Below, one piece after another: positions 11,030 to 23,605 of a stretch of DNA of 64,000 bases (position 1 is the stretch's first letter; every line of letters starts with the position of its first letter). The stretch spans positions 53,285 to 117,284 of the forward strand of contig JAAOMT010000504.1 of NCBI GenBank assembly GCA_016748015.1, in the 5' to 3' direction. The notes beneath the pieces are model-generated. The model ran no database searches. It worked only from the letters and a program-made list of their open reading frames with translations, and was not told where the DNA came from. Origin of the DNA: Geosiphon pyriformis. Taxonomy: Eukaryota > Glomeromycota > Glomeromycetes > Archaeosporales > Geosiphonaceae. Both the position numbers and the translations under genes were made by a program.

Positions 11030-13829
11030 CTCTAATTCTGTAATACAATATAAAAAACTATTATAATAAATATAAACTTATTTTACAATTCCTGGTAACA
11101 CGTATATCTGGTATCACTGTAAAGCTTATAAGTATCTCAACAACATGTAATCTTTCTTTAATGTGGGGTATTATAAAAATTTATTGTATCAGACTAAAGT
11201 AAATAGAATTAATTATTAAAATTAAAAAAATCGGCAATAAATGTTAAAACTTTGGAGGCATTTAAGCTGTGTTTCTGTCATGTTGCATCGCAGGTGGTGC
11301 ACTGCTTTTGCTGGTAAAAAGAATTTCTTAACCGCTGGAATATGTTGTAGTCCAATTTTAGTTATTTATTATAAATAATAATCGTGAGATAAAGCGCGGA
11401 TGAATCGCCCTGGAACAAAGAACATAGATAAAATTAAAAATTCATATCTTACCTTTAATTATCTACATTCGGTATGTGAAAGAGGTCTATTTTTACTTTC
11501 GTGTAATATCCCGAAATGTTCCATTTCTTTTATAGGGATCAGATTGCATAGCATCATTTATTTAGAAAAAATTTCAACCTGATTTTCAATGGCAATTATC
11601 AATTAGAGTGTAAATATTAATTTTCCCATAATATTCGAGTTCCCAAAGAATGGAGCTTTTGGCTTTCATTTAGATTGAAACCAGCGATGACATGAAAAAC
11701 ATAATTAACCTTTTTGAAACTTGAACATAGCAGCTGCATTATCTTTATTTTAATTTGTGAATATTAATTCCAAACGATAAAATATTTGCCTCTGTTAGAA
11801 CTTATTTAGTGAAAATTCTTTAACAAATAACATTTGGAATCATATAATCACATAAAGACTCTCTGCAAAACTTTTATAAAAAATATTTTTCTTGGCTTTT
11901 TTGTTCTATTAAATGATGCTAATTTTTTCCTGTAAGTTTTTCTAAATAACAATAAAATAGTTTAGAAACAAATTTCTATTTTAGATACAACATCCCAAAA
12001 TTTTTTTTAAACTGACTATTATGTAATCAAATTTATTGTCAAGCACCAAGGCAATTATAGTATCCAAAATTATTTCTTTTTCAACTTTTTAGAATTATTG
12101 AATTTTTTCTCTTTTCAGAATCTCAATTAAAATAATATTTATTGTTTTAAACTTTAACATTTCTAAAACCACATAAAACATATAATCAATGGGTTTTAAA
12201 AATTGGTGTACAAAATGCTTTCTAGGCAGAAAATGCAGTTAATGTAATGTAAAAACATTTGGTTTTCTAATAACTATCTTTTTCACAAATCTATTTCTAA
12301 ATAAACAATTTTGCTTGCAACTACTTTTTCAAAGTCAAATTTGGTAAACAAATTTCTTTAATTGTAAAAGTTTTTTATCAAATATTTATTGAAAAAAAAT
12401 TGTTTGGTTAGCTTAAATTATTATTTCTTAGATATATAAACTTATAATTTGAAAAAAAAACACTTTTGATAATTTATAAAAAGTATATCATATCATATTA
12501 TATTTTGATCTGAAAAGTTTTGTATTTAATCCAATAAGAAAGTATATCAATATTGAAAAAAAATTAATCATTAAAATAAGTTAATTTTAGGAAGTTTCAA
12601 AAGAAAGAAGGCTTATAGATGACATGAAGTTTTTTTAAACAAATAGGTAACGATATATTTAGTAAAAAACTTTGTAAACTTAAATTATGCTCTTTTTTTA
12701 GAATTTTTAGAGTGTTGAAAATAATCTTAAAATTTAAAGTCTACCAAATTTAGGCAAGAAAAGTAATTAAAAGTTTTGTAAATAAAATGAATCATTAATA
12801 TTTTTATTTTAAGTTTAAACTTAAAAGATTTAAAAATACTAAGATAAAAAATTTTCTGAAGCAATGTTCTGTTTAATCACATGTTTTTGGCTTGACTTTT
12901 TTTCCAAAATATTATTCGTTTATGAGCTTTTGCAATTTTCATGTTTTTTCCAGACTATAAACTATAATGAAAGCAATAATATTCTTAAAACCAAGAAGAT
13001 GCTTTTTGAATTGATTTATTTGTTTAAAATCAAATAGTGCAATAATATTTGCAAGTCACTCTTATATAGGATGTTGATCATAAAAACTTGTGCTAAGAAA
13101 ATCCGATAAAAACATTCTGAATTGTCATCTTAAATCCAGATTCAGCTTTAAAATTTTTAAATTCTTTATATGGTAAACATATTCTAACATCTTAAACTGT
13201 TTGTTTAATAAATGATTCTATAATTAAAAACATATAATATCTATTTTAAAAGCATTTTATGAATAAAAAATTATTTGAAGTCTTTTATTTGTTTTGTGGA
13301 TCATAAAAAATTAAGACTAAACCCAAAATTAAATTGAAACAATTTTTCATACACGACTATTTTAACCAAAAAATTGGGAATATTAAATCTGTTGATAAAA
13401 ATATATTCTTTATTTAAAAATTGTTATTCCAATTTTAATCAACATCTATAAAGTTAAGAATTTTACTTTAGCATTATTAATAAGTACAAAAACAATAATA
13501 CATAAACAATTAATTTACATTTTAATAGCGTAAACATAAATTATATGAAAATTAAAGTTTTTATTTGAATATTTTTATTAAGATATTTTCTTTGGATTAA
13601 TTTTAATCACAAATTTGCATTATCTTTTCATTAAGATACTTTGTTACTCTTTTTTCATAAATTATATGAATTATTCAAATATTTGGACATTTGTTTTTCT
13701 ACATTGTTCTTTAATAAGATTTAAAACCAAACTTATAATATTAAAAATTATGTTTTGCAAAATATTTTTAGCGATTTAACTTTTATGTTTTGAATTACTA
13801 ACTTGCTAAAACTAAAACTACTTATTACT
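11030..13829. other. AT-rich spacer with one G+C-richer patch
   Basis: Only 11240-11420 stands out, with several CpG sites (for example AAAGCGCGGATGAATCGCCC). No frame there reads like a known protein; it may be a relic exon or promoter. The rest is featureless. Confidence 0.4.
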
Positions 13830-14105
13830 TTAGCATTTTTCTAATTGAATAAATGAAAAACCTACCTGTTTTAAATTTCTACGAATTTCCTTAATGACTT
13901 CATTATATTGTGGATCTTTCACAAAATTATAATTGATGACAATAAAATAATTTTTATATTTTTGATTAAATATGCTTTCAAAAACATCCACTTTAATGGT
14001 TCTATTATTTAGCTCTACATAAGTATTCTTTGCAGAGATACTTTGCCTCAGTTTTAATGATTTTATAAATAAAATCTTATTATTTCTGTTTTCTCTAAAT
14101 CTCAA
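13830..14105 (-). pseudogene. 91-codon frame, possible fragment of a larger gene
   Basis: An ATG-started frame of 91 codons in a region where frames normally close within 20-30. The composition is protein-like: a basic N-terminus (MRFRENRNNKILFIKSLKLR), then TYVELNNRTIKVDVFESIF, a hydrophobic strand YFIVINYNFVKDPQYNEVIK and EIRRNLKQVGFSFIQ. The order strand-acidic-hydrophobic strand is reminiscent of a P-loop NTPase fragment (a Walker B-like strand), but no Walker A loop is present, so that is only a suggestion. The flanks on the same strand show nothing to extend it. Confidence 0.3.
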
Positions 14106-17100
14106 TCTTTATTTTCATGAATTGTAGAAATAATGTTTAAAGTATTAAAGGAATTATCTTATTTTTAGCTAAAGAAAATCTATCACTATTATTATTATTA
14201 TTTTTTAATTAATAAAAAAATGGAATATTATTTTTTCTAACAAAATCAATCATACCATTCTTATTACCATTAAATCTTCCTAAATTTTTAACTTTTAGAG
14301 ATATGATAAAACAGAAGCCCTTAATTTATTAACATAAGCGAACAAGCTAGCTTAATAAATCTAAAATAATATCTTATTAAATGTTAAAAAAAGATTTGTA
14401 ATTCAACTAGCTACCAAAATTCTCTCTCTTTAATTTTAAAAATTTATTTCAGATTGATTTCTATTTTTTATAATACTTAAATTTTGACCTATTTAAAATA
14501 ATCTTGAGTAGTTTAATAAATTTTATATTTCTAAGTGATGATTTTGTAATCAAATAATTTCTGAAGTAAAAAGTTTTTTATTGTTAGGTATTTAAAAGCA
14601 CAATAATTAAACCTAATCTGAAATAAAAAATTGGATTGTTATTTTTCTAATCAATTAAAAGTTAATTTTCTATTCAATCGATTAAAAATATTATTAAAAA
14701 AGTTAAATATTCAAAAAAGTAAATAAAAAGATATAAAATCTTTTTTATAATGTTATTTGATTATTTAAACAATCAATATTCTCACATTAATAGATTGAAT
14801 ATTTTTAAAAATGTATATTTATTTTGATAATATTGTTACGAGTTGGAGTAATAAGCTAACAAATAATAAAGACAAAGACTATTAAAAGTGATGGAAATAA
14901 TCAAAAGAAAAATTCAATCAAAGAAATAAATTGAATTTGTAAAGGATCTAATATATGTGATTAGTTTATAGTTGCTTAATTTTTTCTGAGAAATCAAAGA
15001 TAGAAAAATAGTTTGTAATTGTCATTAAGATAATACTGATGTTATTATTTTATGTCTTACTTGGCAATTCTTAGAATTAATAACAGATATTATTGTGCAT
15101 TTAATTATTATTTTTATTTAATAAATCACAAAAGCAAGCAATTGTTTCTCAAACTAATTAACAATACAAATCAAAAAGGATAAAAGATAAAATATATAAA
15201 TGCTAACAAATAATTCTTTATTTACAGATGTTTAGATACTTAAAGATAAAAAATTAGAATAAAAAATAAGCAATATAGAAGAAGTATTAAATAGTAGTTG
15301 TTATTTTATTACTTTAATTTCAACATGCTTTTCTATAATTAAAAAACTTATCACTTAAATAGCTATTTAAAGTGGTTAATAATTACTATCTAAGAATAAA
15401 CTAATTATATGATATTATTGGCTAATATATGTGATAATTAATAAAGCTATGGTTTTTAACTATAACAATATATTCAAGATAATTTTGAACCAATTACATG
15501 TAATAGAAGTTAACTAGCCAAAAAAATTTAGTTTAAACTTAAAGAAAAATTTTATCCAAAATTTTGGAATTTTAGAAACTATTTTTAAAATGATATTAAT
15601 TTTAAATGGTTTCAAATAAAATATTTTAAAAGTATAATTTTCTCTAATTGTAATTGCTATTATTGTATTAACATTAATAGCTCTATACTTATAAAAAAAA
15701 CTCCAAAATATTTATCTTTTCCGACTTTATTTCATTTTAATTTGGTTTTGTATTAAATTGCAACTTTTAATGTAGTAAATACTATAATTAATATGGTTAA
15801 AGTTTTATTATATATTAAGTTTATATAAATATATACTTTATAAAAATATTTTAATAATTATTACTTATTAATTTTATCAACTACTTGAAAAGTTTTTCAA
15901 AAAATATTGCATTATATTTATTGAGTATTCTTTTGACAAAATTCACACAGATTGTGATTATAAGTACATAGATGTTTTTTATTAATTTTTTTTTTCCATA
16001 ATTTGGATAAAAGATAAAGGATAAGAGATAAAATATGAATTATTTATTATTAAAAAGAGTTTTTTAAAGCTTTATTAAATAATATGTTAAAAATTTTTTT
16101 TTAAGGAGTTTTATATTTGTACCAGCACTAGTATAGTTAATATACCAAAATAAGCAAAGCTTAGTGTTTTAATACATAAATTCAAGAAATACACATGTAA
16201 AAATAAAATATTATTTACTTTATATTAAACAAATTTTCAATTACATATAATATTGACATTAACTCATTTGAATAAGTAGTTACTAATTTCTACTGTAAAA
16301 AATATTTGTGTATAATTTATAAAATATAACACCTTTAAACTTTTTACAAAAATCTTTTGTTTATAAATTATTTTTTGAATGTATATATATATATATAGGC
16401 TATACTGTATTTTTTTACAATAAAAAAATATATTTTTGATTTTCGTATTAAAGCCATATTTTGAAGAGTTGCAACCAATCTTGGCTATTCTTTTATAATT
16501 TAAAAAACTTAATGGTTCTGATAATTAAGTTGTTAATTGTCAAAGACAACATTATATTTAGCAATAAATGAAAATGAGTTAACATTATATAAAAAGCACA
16601 CTTAATTACAAAAATTATTAGAAAATATACTATAAGAAATGTTTTTAATTGTGATAAAAGATATAAGTTTTATTTAAATAATTTAAATACCGTTTCTTTA
16701 GCGTAAATTTGCACTATAATCATTTACACATGTAATGCTATTAGAAATTAAATGTAAACTATTAATTTTTATAATAGAATTTCCATTGTTTTGAGTTGAA
16801 GATTGAGGTTGAAGTAGAAGTGAAGAATCTTTACAGACAAATTATTACCAGTTTGAGAACCATCCATATCTTGAGGAATATTGTTAACTTCTCTTTCTTA
16901 AATGCTATTAATTGAAACCATTTAAAAGTTTAGAAATTTTTAATCCTTTTGCACGATCTAAAATTTAGGAACCAAATAGCACAAGTTTTTTTTTGCGAAT
17001 TCTCTACTTACTATGGAAATTAGAATCAAAAAAATGGGTAAAAAAACCAAGACCATGTTTGTTAAGAAAACAAAAAGTGTGAAAAGTTGTTGGGTAAGAC

Positions 17101-18229
17101 AAAGTATTTTTTAGATATTATAGTACATTTTCACTAAAAAGAATTGAAATATTTATATATTTTTAAGTACTAATTTCTTTTAGAATTAAGCCATGAGTTT
17201 AAAATATTATAATAATATTTTGTTACTATATTTTATCTGTATTTTTTAAGGCTTTGCTCTTTTTCTAATCACAGATTATTTAGTTTGTGTTGCAATTAGA
17301 TATTTTTATATGAGACTTTATTTTAGTTAAAAGAAAATAAATCGGAAATATACTGAATTTTTGTGTTTAATTTCGAATTAAGGGTTACTTTTTTGAGGAT
17401 AAAGCAGAGTTGCAATAAATTTATGTTTTTAACTATTTTTCTTGATCTTGTAAATTTCAATGGGATCAAATTTTTATTTGCCCAGTTAGAAATATATGTT
17501 CTAAAGCAAGTTAGAATTTAGACTATTTTAGAATATAATGCAAAATTTTACAATAGAAAGTAAAATACAAATTTTACGATTTGCCATCACAAATGATTGT
17601 AAGATAAAGTACGGAATAAATTGTCATAGAACAAAAAAAATCAACAAATAAAAAGAAAATCAATAATTTAAATTAATACAAATATGATACAAAACTTACC
17701 TTTATTTTATTTACAACCAGACAAAAACATCAAAAAAGTTATGTAAATTTAATAATTACTCTACTTTCAAAACAAAAAACTGGATAGAAATATGCTATGA
17801 CAAAAAATGTTATTATTAATCTTTAATTTCATTACAGCTAATATAAGAGTAAAAATTTAATAATTTAAAACATAGATTGTTATGCTAAAAGTGAAAGCAC
17901 AGAACATTTGAAGAGTGATTAGAAAGAAAAAATTTTTATTCCAAAATAGGTCTGGATGTTTATTAATTTTTTAGGGATTTTAAATTTATGACAATGAACA
18001 ATGATATTTCTCATTATTACTAACAAATATTGTTCATTCATAACAAAATATGGTTATTCAAAACTGATCCTTATAATAAAAATTTGAATTATATGCTTAT
18101 GTTTCACAAAGAGCTTCTTGCTTAGAAGAAAATTACAAATTAATCTCCAAACATATATAGTAGGTTCTTAAAGCATCCTATTAAACTTAAATTAAGGAAA
18201 ATCTTCTTTAAAATTGAAACAATTTTTGA
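14106..18229. other. AT-rich spacer, no gene seen
   Basis: Homopolymer-rich sequence with scattered simple repeats, for example an alternating TA run near 16383-16397. No open frame of note and no repeat family recognised. Confidence 0.5.
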
Positions 18230-18545
18230 ATATCAGTGAAAATCGAAAAGATTAGACTAGACAAAGAATTTCAAGTTTCCTTTAAAGAAAGATTTTTAAC
18301 AATTGAGTTTGCTCAAAATAAAAGATTACAAATTCTATATAATGAAAAGATTAAAGGTTCAATGATTGATGATGAATTTTATTGAGAGTTCTCTACTGGG
18401 CATTCGGAATCAGAAAAAAGGGTTGATAAGATTCCTAAACATTGAAAATATAAGAGGCTTGTATTTACTAGGCATGGAGTTTGGTGGAAGTAATGGAATT
18501 AATATTAACATTTTACATAATGGAACGTTTGAGTTTTCTGAAAAA
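18230..18545 (+). pseudogene. Unidentified coding relic (+)
   Basis: From about 18239 the frame reads KIEKIRLDKEFQVSFKERFL, TIEFAQNKRLQILYNEKIKG, SMIDDEFY, then TGA (18383-18385), EFSTGHSESEKRVDKIPKH, TGA, KYKRLVFTRHGVWWK. The charged, non-repetitive composition looks like real protein with decayed Trp, Arg or Gln codons. A 62-codon ATG frame in another register (18366-18554) overlaps and is probably a by-product. Family not recognised. Confidence 0.3.
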
Positions 18546-18630
18546 ACTCATTAGAATTTTTTATAAGATATATGCAATTTTTGCTGAATTATATTTTCAA
18601 TCTCGATTTAGATGGATCAAACAATGGAGG

Positions 18631-18918
18631 CTAGATATTGAAGTTTATACATAAAAGCAACCACAAATTGGAAATTTGATGTTTTCTTACTATGTCAACA
18701 CAAAACTCCCAGAAAAAATATTTTGCATGACAAACTACAATAACTTTGTTCCAAAATATCCAAATTTTATTTTGGCAATAAGTTTTTACATCATGTCCAG
18801 ACAATAGAGTGCCATGTGATTGTTCAGGTTGTTGAAGTGAACCATGACCAAATGTATATGAATGTTCAGAATCTTTGACAACAGAAAAATATAAGCTAGA
18901 ATCACCAGTAGGATTTGA
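18631..18918 (-). pseudogene. Unidentified coding relic (-)
   Basis: An open stretch of about 95 codons without an ATG start, on the opposite strand and next to the previous relic. It contains SNPTGDSSLYFSVVKDSEHS, YTFGHGSLQQPEQSHGTLLS, GHDVKTYCQNKIWIFWNKVI and VVCHAKYFFWEFCVDIV, ending in TAG at 18631-18633. More protein-like residues follow in frame after that stop. The lack of low-complexity bias argues for a former exon. Family not recognised. Confidence 0.35.
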
Positions 18919-18921
18919 AAA

Positions 18922-20500
18922 TTATTTTTATCTGAGAAGTTGGATTGAATATTGAAAAAAAATTTACTTGAAGAGTTGTAATACAGATGCTTATAGAGAT
19001 AAAAACACAGCTATCATGTTTTCTTTGAGTCTTTATTTTGGTCATTTCATAACTGTTTATAATATGTAAATATAATAAAAAATTCAAAATCATTTGTAAA
19101 CTGATATTTAATCTATAAATTACTATTTCTGAAAAATAATTCAAAACTGAATATTGAATAATTTTGACGCAAAACTTAGTGCCAAGATGGAATAAAATAT
19201 TTGAAACATGAATTTTGCCTGTTTTCTAATACAAAGCTTATTTGAAAAACTTATAAATGCTTTTACTTTAATATTCTTTTATATTTCTATTATTGAAATA
19301 AATTTACAAGCTACTTTAGACAATTTTAAATGAAACCAGCTTTTGCAACCAAAAATGATTAAATAATAAAAGCATAAAGCAATTTTAAACTAATAATTGT
19401 TTTTTAAATATAATAGAATTTAGTATTTAAATAATAGTAAAAGAGCCTAATGATTGCTTTTAACTATTTATTAAAAAAGCTTATTATAGAAATAAAAAAG
19501 ATAAATAAAATATATATATTAAGTTTGTTTTTATTAATTTCTACTAAAAAATTAATAAAATAAATATGTTAAACTAAAATAAACTAATAATTAAATTTTT
19601 AAATACTAAATACTAAATGATAAATAAAAATTATTGTTTTCAAAACTGTTATAAATATAAAACCTTTAGGGAAAAATTACTATATCACGAGTTTATAATA
19701 TTAATCTCAGAATTATTACACCTCTCAAAATTTTGAATATATTTCTTTTATCAAATTTAGAAAGTACTAAAAATAATTTAAGCATTAAAAAAATCACCTT
19801 TGCATAAATAAATAAAAATTCATAATTAATTGAAATGAAACTTAATTTTAAAGATTTAGATATTAGATTTTATATAACAATAAAATTTTTATCTATTTAA
19901 TCCTAAAATTATTGCATGTGATCAGTTTTGACAATAATATCTTAAGATATATCAAAGTCACTTGAGCATTGATAACTCCCAAATAGTAAATCAAGATTTT
20001 CATATATTTACGATAAAAATATATTGAATAACCAGATTAAACATAATTTTTAGCAAGTAAATTAACTCTTTATTTTTTTTCAAAAATGCTAAATTTTTTT
20101 TTATAGTTAGTCAAATTAATAAGACAGAGGATTTTCGGTTTACATAGTAAAAAAGTATATTAAGTATGCTCAATATTGTCTAAATTTTAATATTTAAATC
20201 CAAACTTGTGTAAAAAAAGTTTCAAGGATATTTAATTAGTGGTTTAAAAATGAAGTTATTATTGCTTAGACTTAAGCCAATATTAAGAATTCTTGAAGTT
20301 ATTACCAAACTATTATCATTTAAAAATACTTATATTAATTATAATAGTTTATTATACATTAGGTTTCTTAAATATTTTATATCAATCATTACAAATTTCT
20401 GAATTAAATTTCAATAGGCTTAAACAATAAATAGTAAATAAGAAGAGTTTATCAAAATTGGCAATGGGTGAACAATTTTTCTATAGACAAGATGAATAAA
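18922..20500. other. AT-rich spacer
   Basis: An 80-codon minus-strand frame at 18902-19144 overlaps the upstream edge of the preceding relic in another register and could be its frameshifted continuation. Otherwise nothing is seen. Confidence 0.4.
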
Positions 20501-20523
20501 GAAAAGATAATTGACAAATGTGG

Positions 20524-20640
20524 CTACTTTCTTCCACTTTTTATTTTTGTAAAAAATTTTAAACTAAAACTATCTCCTCTTACTTTTCACTCTTGTAAAA
20601 AATTTTAAACTATTCTTCTTCCATTTTTTATTCTTACAAG
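20524..20640. repeat. Two-copy short tandem repeat
   Basis: Two imperfect copies of a unit built on TTGTAAAAAATTTTAAACTA followed by a pyrimidine-rich CTTCCACTTTTTATT block. Confidence 0.5.
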
Positions 20641-20734
20641 GCATAAATAACAGACTAACAATTATCAATTTTTACCACCTAATCCTAAAATTTAATTCAG
20701 ATATTTATTGATTGATTGTTTATAAATTTCTATT

Positions 20735-21115
20735 TCATATTTATTAGTTATTCAAATGTTGAATTGCGAATTACTGATGAGCATAGTAATTCAAATGTTG
20801 AAATGCAAATTATGGGTGGGTGATAATTATTTGAATATTAAGTTGAATTATTGGTAGATAGTAATTATATTTGAATATTGAATTCACACATTTTTGATAA
20901 CCAGTAGTTATTTAAATATTGAGTTGTGAAATATTGTTGGGTGGTTATATTCAAATATTGAATTGCAAATTATTAATAGGTAATGGTTATTGAATATTGA
21001 ATTTGGGCATTTTTGATAAATAATGGTTATTTAAATATTGAGTTGTGAATTATTAATAGGTAGTGGTTATTCGAATTTTAAATTTGCAAATTATTAGTAG
21101 TTAGTAATTATTTAT
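20735..21115. repeat. Degenerate minisatellite, unit about 45 bp
   Basis: About eight imperfect head-to-tail copies of a unit containing TTATTTAAATATTGAATTG, then a variable AATTATTGATAGGTAGTGG part. Two alternating sub-types are visible, one with GCAAATTATTAATAGGT and one with CATTTTTGATAA, suggesting a higher-order unit of two. Confidence 0.75.
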
Positions 21116-21229
21116 CAATTGTTGATATCAAATTAGAGTCAAGCTCAATAAGGTATTCTTTTTCTGCCAATTTTGTCAAGTCTGTTTTTTTGGCTGTAAT
21201 TTCACTAAATAGTAGATAAAAATAGTTTA

Positions 21230-21500
21230 ACCCATAATGCATATCAATAATCATAAGTGAAAACAGATATTTAGCTAGAAAGTGGTAAGCACAAATGTTA
21301 AATAACAATTCATATTATTGACCATAAGTGAAAGCAGACATTTGGCAGAGTAAATATATGTACAAAAGTATAACAATTTATGTCATTGACTGTCAGTGGA
21401 AGCAGACATTCAGCAGAATAAGTACATACACAGAAATATAACAATTTATGTCATAAACATAAGTGAAAACAGACATTTGGCAGAATAGATGCATGCATAG
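21230..21500. repeat. Degenerate minisatellite, unit about 68 bp
   Basis: About four imperfect copies of a unit with CATAAGTGAAAACAGACATT, TGGCAGAATA and TATAACAATTTATGTCAT. A different sequence family from the preceding minisatellite, and directly adjacent to it. Confidence 0.75.
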
Positions 21501-21800
21501 TGGTTAGAAAACACCATATTTGGTGTTATAAAAAAGTTAAAAACCCTGTGCTTGGTTGAATTTCTTTGGTTAAAATTGGGATTCTTTCTAGTAAAGAATG
21601 CCCTCCTTCTTTACCCAATACTTAGAGCTAAAAGAGATACATCAACACCTTTATCTGAATTGTTTCATTAACTAAAAACTTTTAATCTTTGATACCTGCT
21701 GTGGTTATTGGTATAACTGGGAACAATAATAAACCTCTTAAATTTTTTTAGTGTTTTTTAAATTCGTGAGTTATGAGTGGTAAGTTGTTAATTGTACTGG
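21501..21800. other. Flank between minisatellite and element A
   Basis: More balanced base composition than the desert; contains the palindrome ACACCATATTTGGTGT (about 21510-21525). No gene recognised. It may be a remnant of an older transposon into which element A was inserted. Confidence 0.3.
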
Positions 21801-22768
21801 TGTTACCAGAGGTTTTTGGTCTCTTTTCTTGAATGTTGTTAATGTTGATTTGCTGTGAATTCACGTTTTTAGGAAGTAGTTGGACCTCCAGTAACTGAAT
21901 TTATTTTCAAATTATCTCCTATAATTTGAACTGCTGGGCTTATAAGTGGAATGGCCAATTCTGTGCCAGTTACTTTGTGTAAATACATTGTAGTAAACGT
22001 CAACTCTTTTCCAAGAATTGCTCATCTGAAAGCTCACTAAAAATGTGTAGTTATTTTGCTGTGAAAGTCAACTCTTCTACAGAAATCTTGTCTGTAGGCT
22101 ACTCTAATAATTGTAATAAGAAAATAAAAGAAAAATAAAAGAAATATAAAAGAAATAGAATTGTCAAGGGAAACGTTTTCTATCCAGGCCTGAAGTTACT
22201 AATAGATTACTAAAATTGATAGCTAATCAATTTCAAAACGTTAGTTTGTGTTGAGGGAATTTCAAGTGTAATAATCAAAGGATTTGGTTTTCAAATATTC
22301 AATTTTTATTTGATTTTGTAAAAAGGTGATTTGTTTCAATTAAGATATCTAAAGTAAGATACTATGGTAAGATACTATAAGAAGATACATTTTCTTGAAG
22401 AGAGAAGCTCTTCTTTTATACAACTTGTTGTAGTACTAGTATTTGAACTTGCACTTTTCTTTTTGCTACAATTTGGGTGAACTAAAGATACATTTCGGCA
22501 AACTACAAGTTATTTCACTGAACTATTGATTATTTCGGCCAATTTCTATTAATTTCGGCGAATTTTGACTATGTTAAATGGTTCAGGGTATTGTGTAATT
22601 TGATCATCTTAATTTCTAGAGTACAAATCGGATTATTGATTGAGTAATGACATTTGATAATTTGATTAAATAATAAGTGATAATCGAAATAATAATGTAT
22701 GCTAATTAATAATAGGAATTATGAGGGTAATTTTATGCTAATTAATAACTAAAATTCTACTGGTAACA
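21801..22768 (-). repeat. Element A 3' LTR
   Basis: 968 bp, same length as its partner at 31863-32830 and similar to the solo LTR at 34995. It holds three spaced copies of ATTTCGGC (about 22490-22560), a cluster of AAGATAC motifs near 22345-22390, and CpG sites kept in all three LTRs. Confidence 0.93.
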
Positions 22769-22784
22769 TAACCTCCTTCTCAAG
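22769..22784 (-). promoter_or_regulatory. Element A polypurine tract
   Basis: Minus-strand CTTGAGAAGGAGGTTA lies directly before the 3' LTR, the position where plus-strand DNA synthesis is primed in LTR retrotransposons. Confidence 0.6.
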
Positions 22785-23260
22785 ACTGAGCTCTGTCGAA
22801 GTCCAAGCACTATCTGTAATATTAAGATAGTGGTCCAAGATAATTGAAATGATTTGGTCTGAAATTTCAGTTCTGTGAGCTTTCCAATATATTAAATCTT
22901 CATTGGATGCAGTATTGGATTTTGTAAGACATTTTTGCAAGTGTTGAACAAATTATAGAGTCTGAAAACTGCTCTAAGTTTGTAGTGAGTGTTTGTTGAT
23001 CCAGCTACTGTCTTAAATTCATTGTGAATTTGTTTTTGTATAGCCTCAGGAGTGATGTTGGTTGCTTCAAGTTCCAGTTTTCGTTCATAAAGTGTTTTTT
23101 CAATATGAAAATATCTATATATAAGAGTATGTTCATTGTTCTGTTCATTGAAGAATAGTAGAAGTTTTTGTTGCATTGTGGCATTTGGTGGGATGTCAAT
23201 AGAGGCAAATAAAAGATTTTCTTTTAGTGCTTGCTTCAAAAGTTCTGGTAATTAATTTCC
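22785..23260 (-). pseudogene. Element A C-terminal extension after integrase
   Basis: 22892-23239 is open for 115 codons (MKQALKENLLFASIDIPPNA ... YKLRAVFRLYNLFNTCKNVL), and a second frame, 22749-22940, continues with KAHRTEISDQIISIILDHYL to the polypurine tract. It is mostly helical by composition. Element D has a comparably placed extension (54901-55605), but similarity between them is weak at best. It belongs either to the end of Pol or to a small extra ORF. Function unknown. Confidence 0.5.
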
Positions 23261-23546
23261 AGAGTAACTTCTTGTTTTTCTTCTATAAGGGTGATAATTC
23301 TGAGAATTGTTTACTACTGGAGCTGTGGTTTTTTTCTGAATGTAATTAATTTGACTTCCATTTATCGTTATGGATAAGTCAGGAAGTGTTTTCAAGGCTA
23401 ACATTAATTTTTGGGATATTTTTTAGATATTTCGGGAAATAATCATGATAAAAATGACTAAAAAAAATAATTTTTGTGTGTGGAGTTTTTATTTGTTTTT
23501 GGGTTTGGGTGTTTCTTGTAATTATTTACTATTTTTGTTTTCTGTT

Positions 23547-23583
23547 TGTGTATTTTTTTTTTTTTTTTTTTTTAAAAAAAAAG
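23547..23583. repeat. Poly(T)/poly(A) tract inside element A
   Basis: A run of more than 20 T followed by a run of A. It lies between the integrase end and the C-terminal extension. Element D has no counterpart at this site. Confidence 0.7.
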
Positions 23584-23605
23584 AGATTATTATAAAAATA
23601 TTAAA

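Noticed and set aside
16383-16397. Alternating TA runs as replication origins or promoters
   Set aside because: Such runs are frequent by composition here and have no adjacent gene. Only the TA runs at a fixed place in the D/E LTRs are kept as promoter candidates.
18366-18554. 62-codon ATG frame as a gene
   Set aside because: The overlapping frame gives a more protein-like sequence on both sides of its start, so this frame is probably accidental.
23547-23583. Poly(T) run as the tail of a LINE or SINE inserted in element A
   Set aside because: No flanking duplication or retroposon body is visible; a simple homopolymer expansion is enough.
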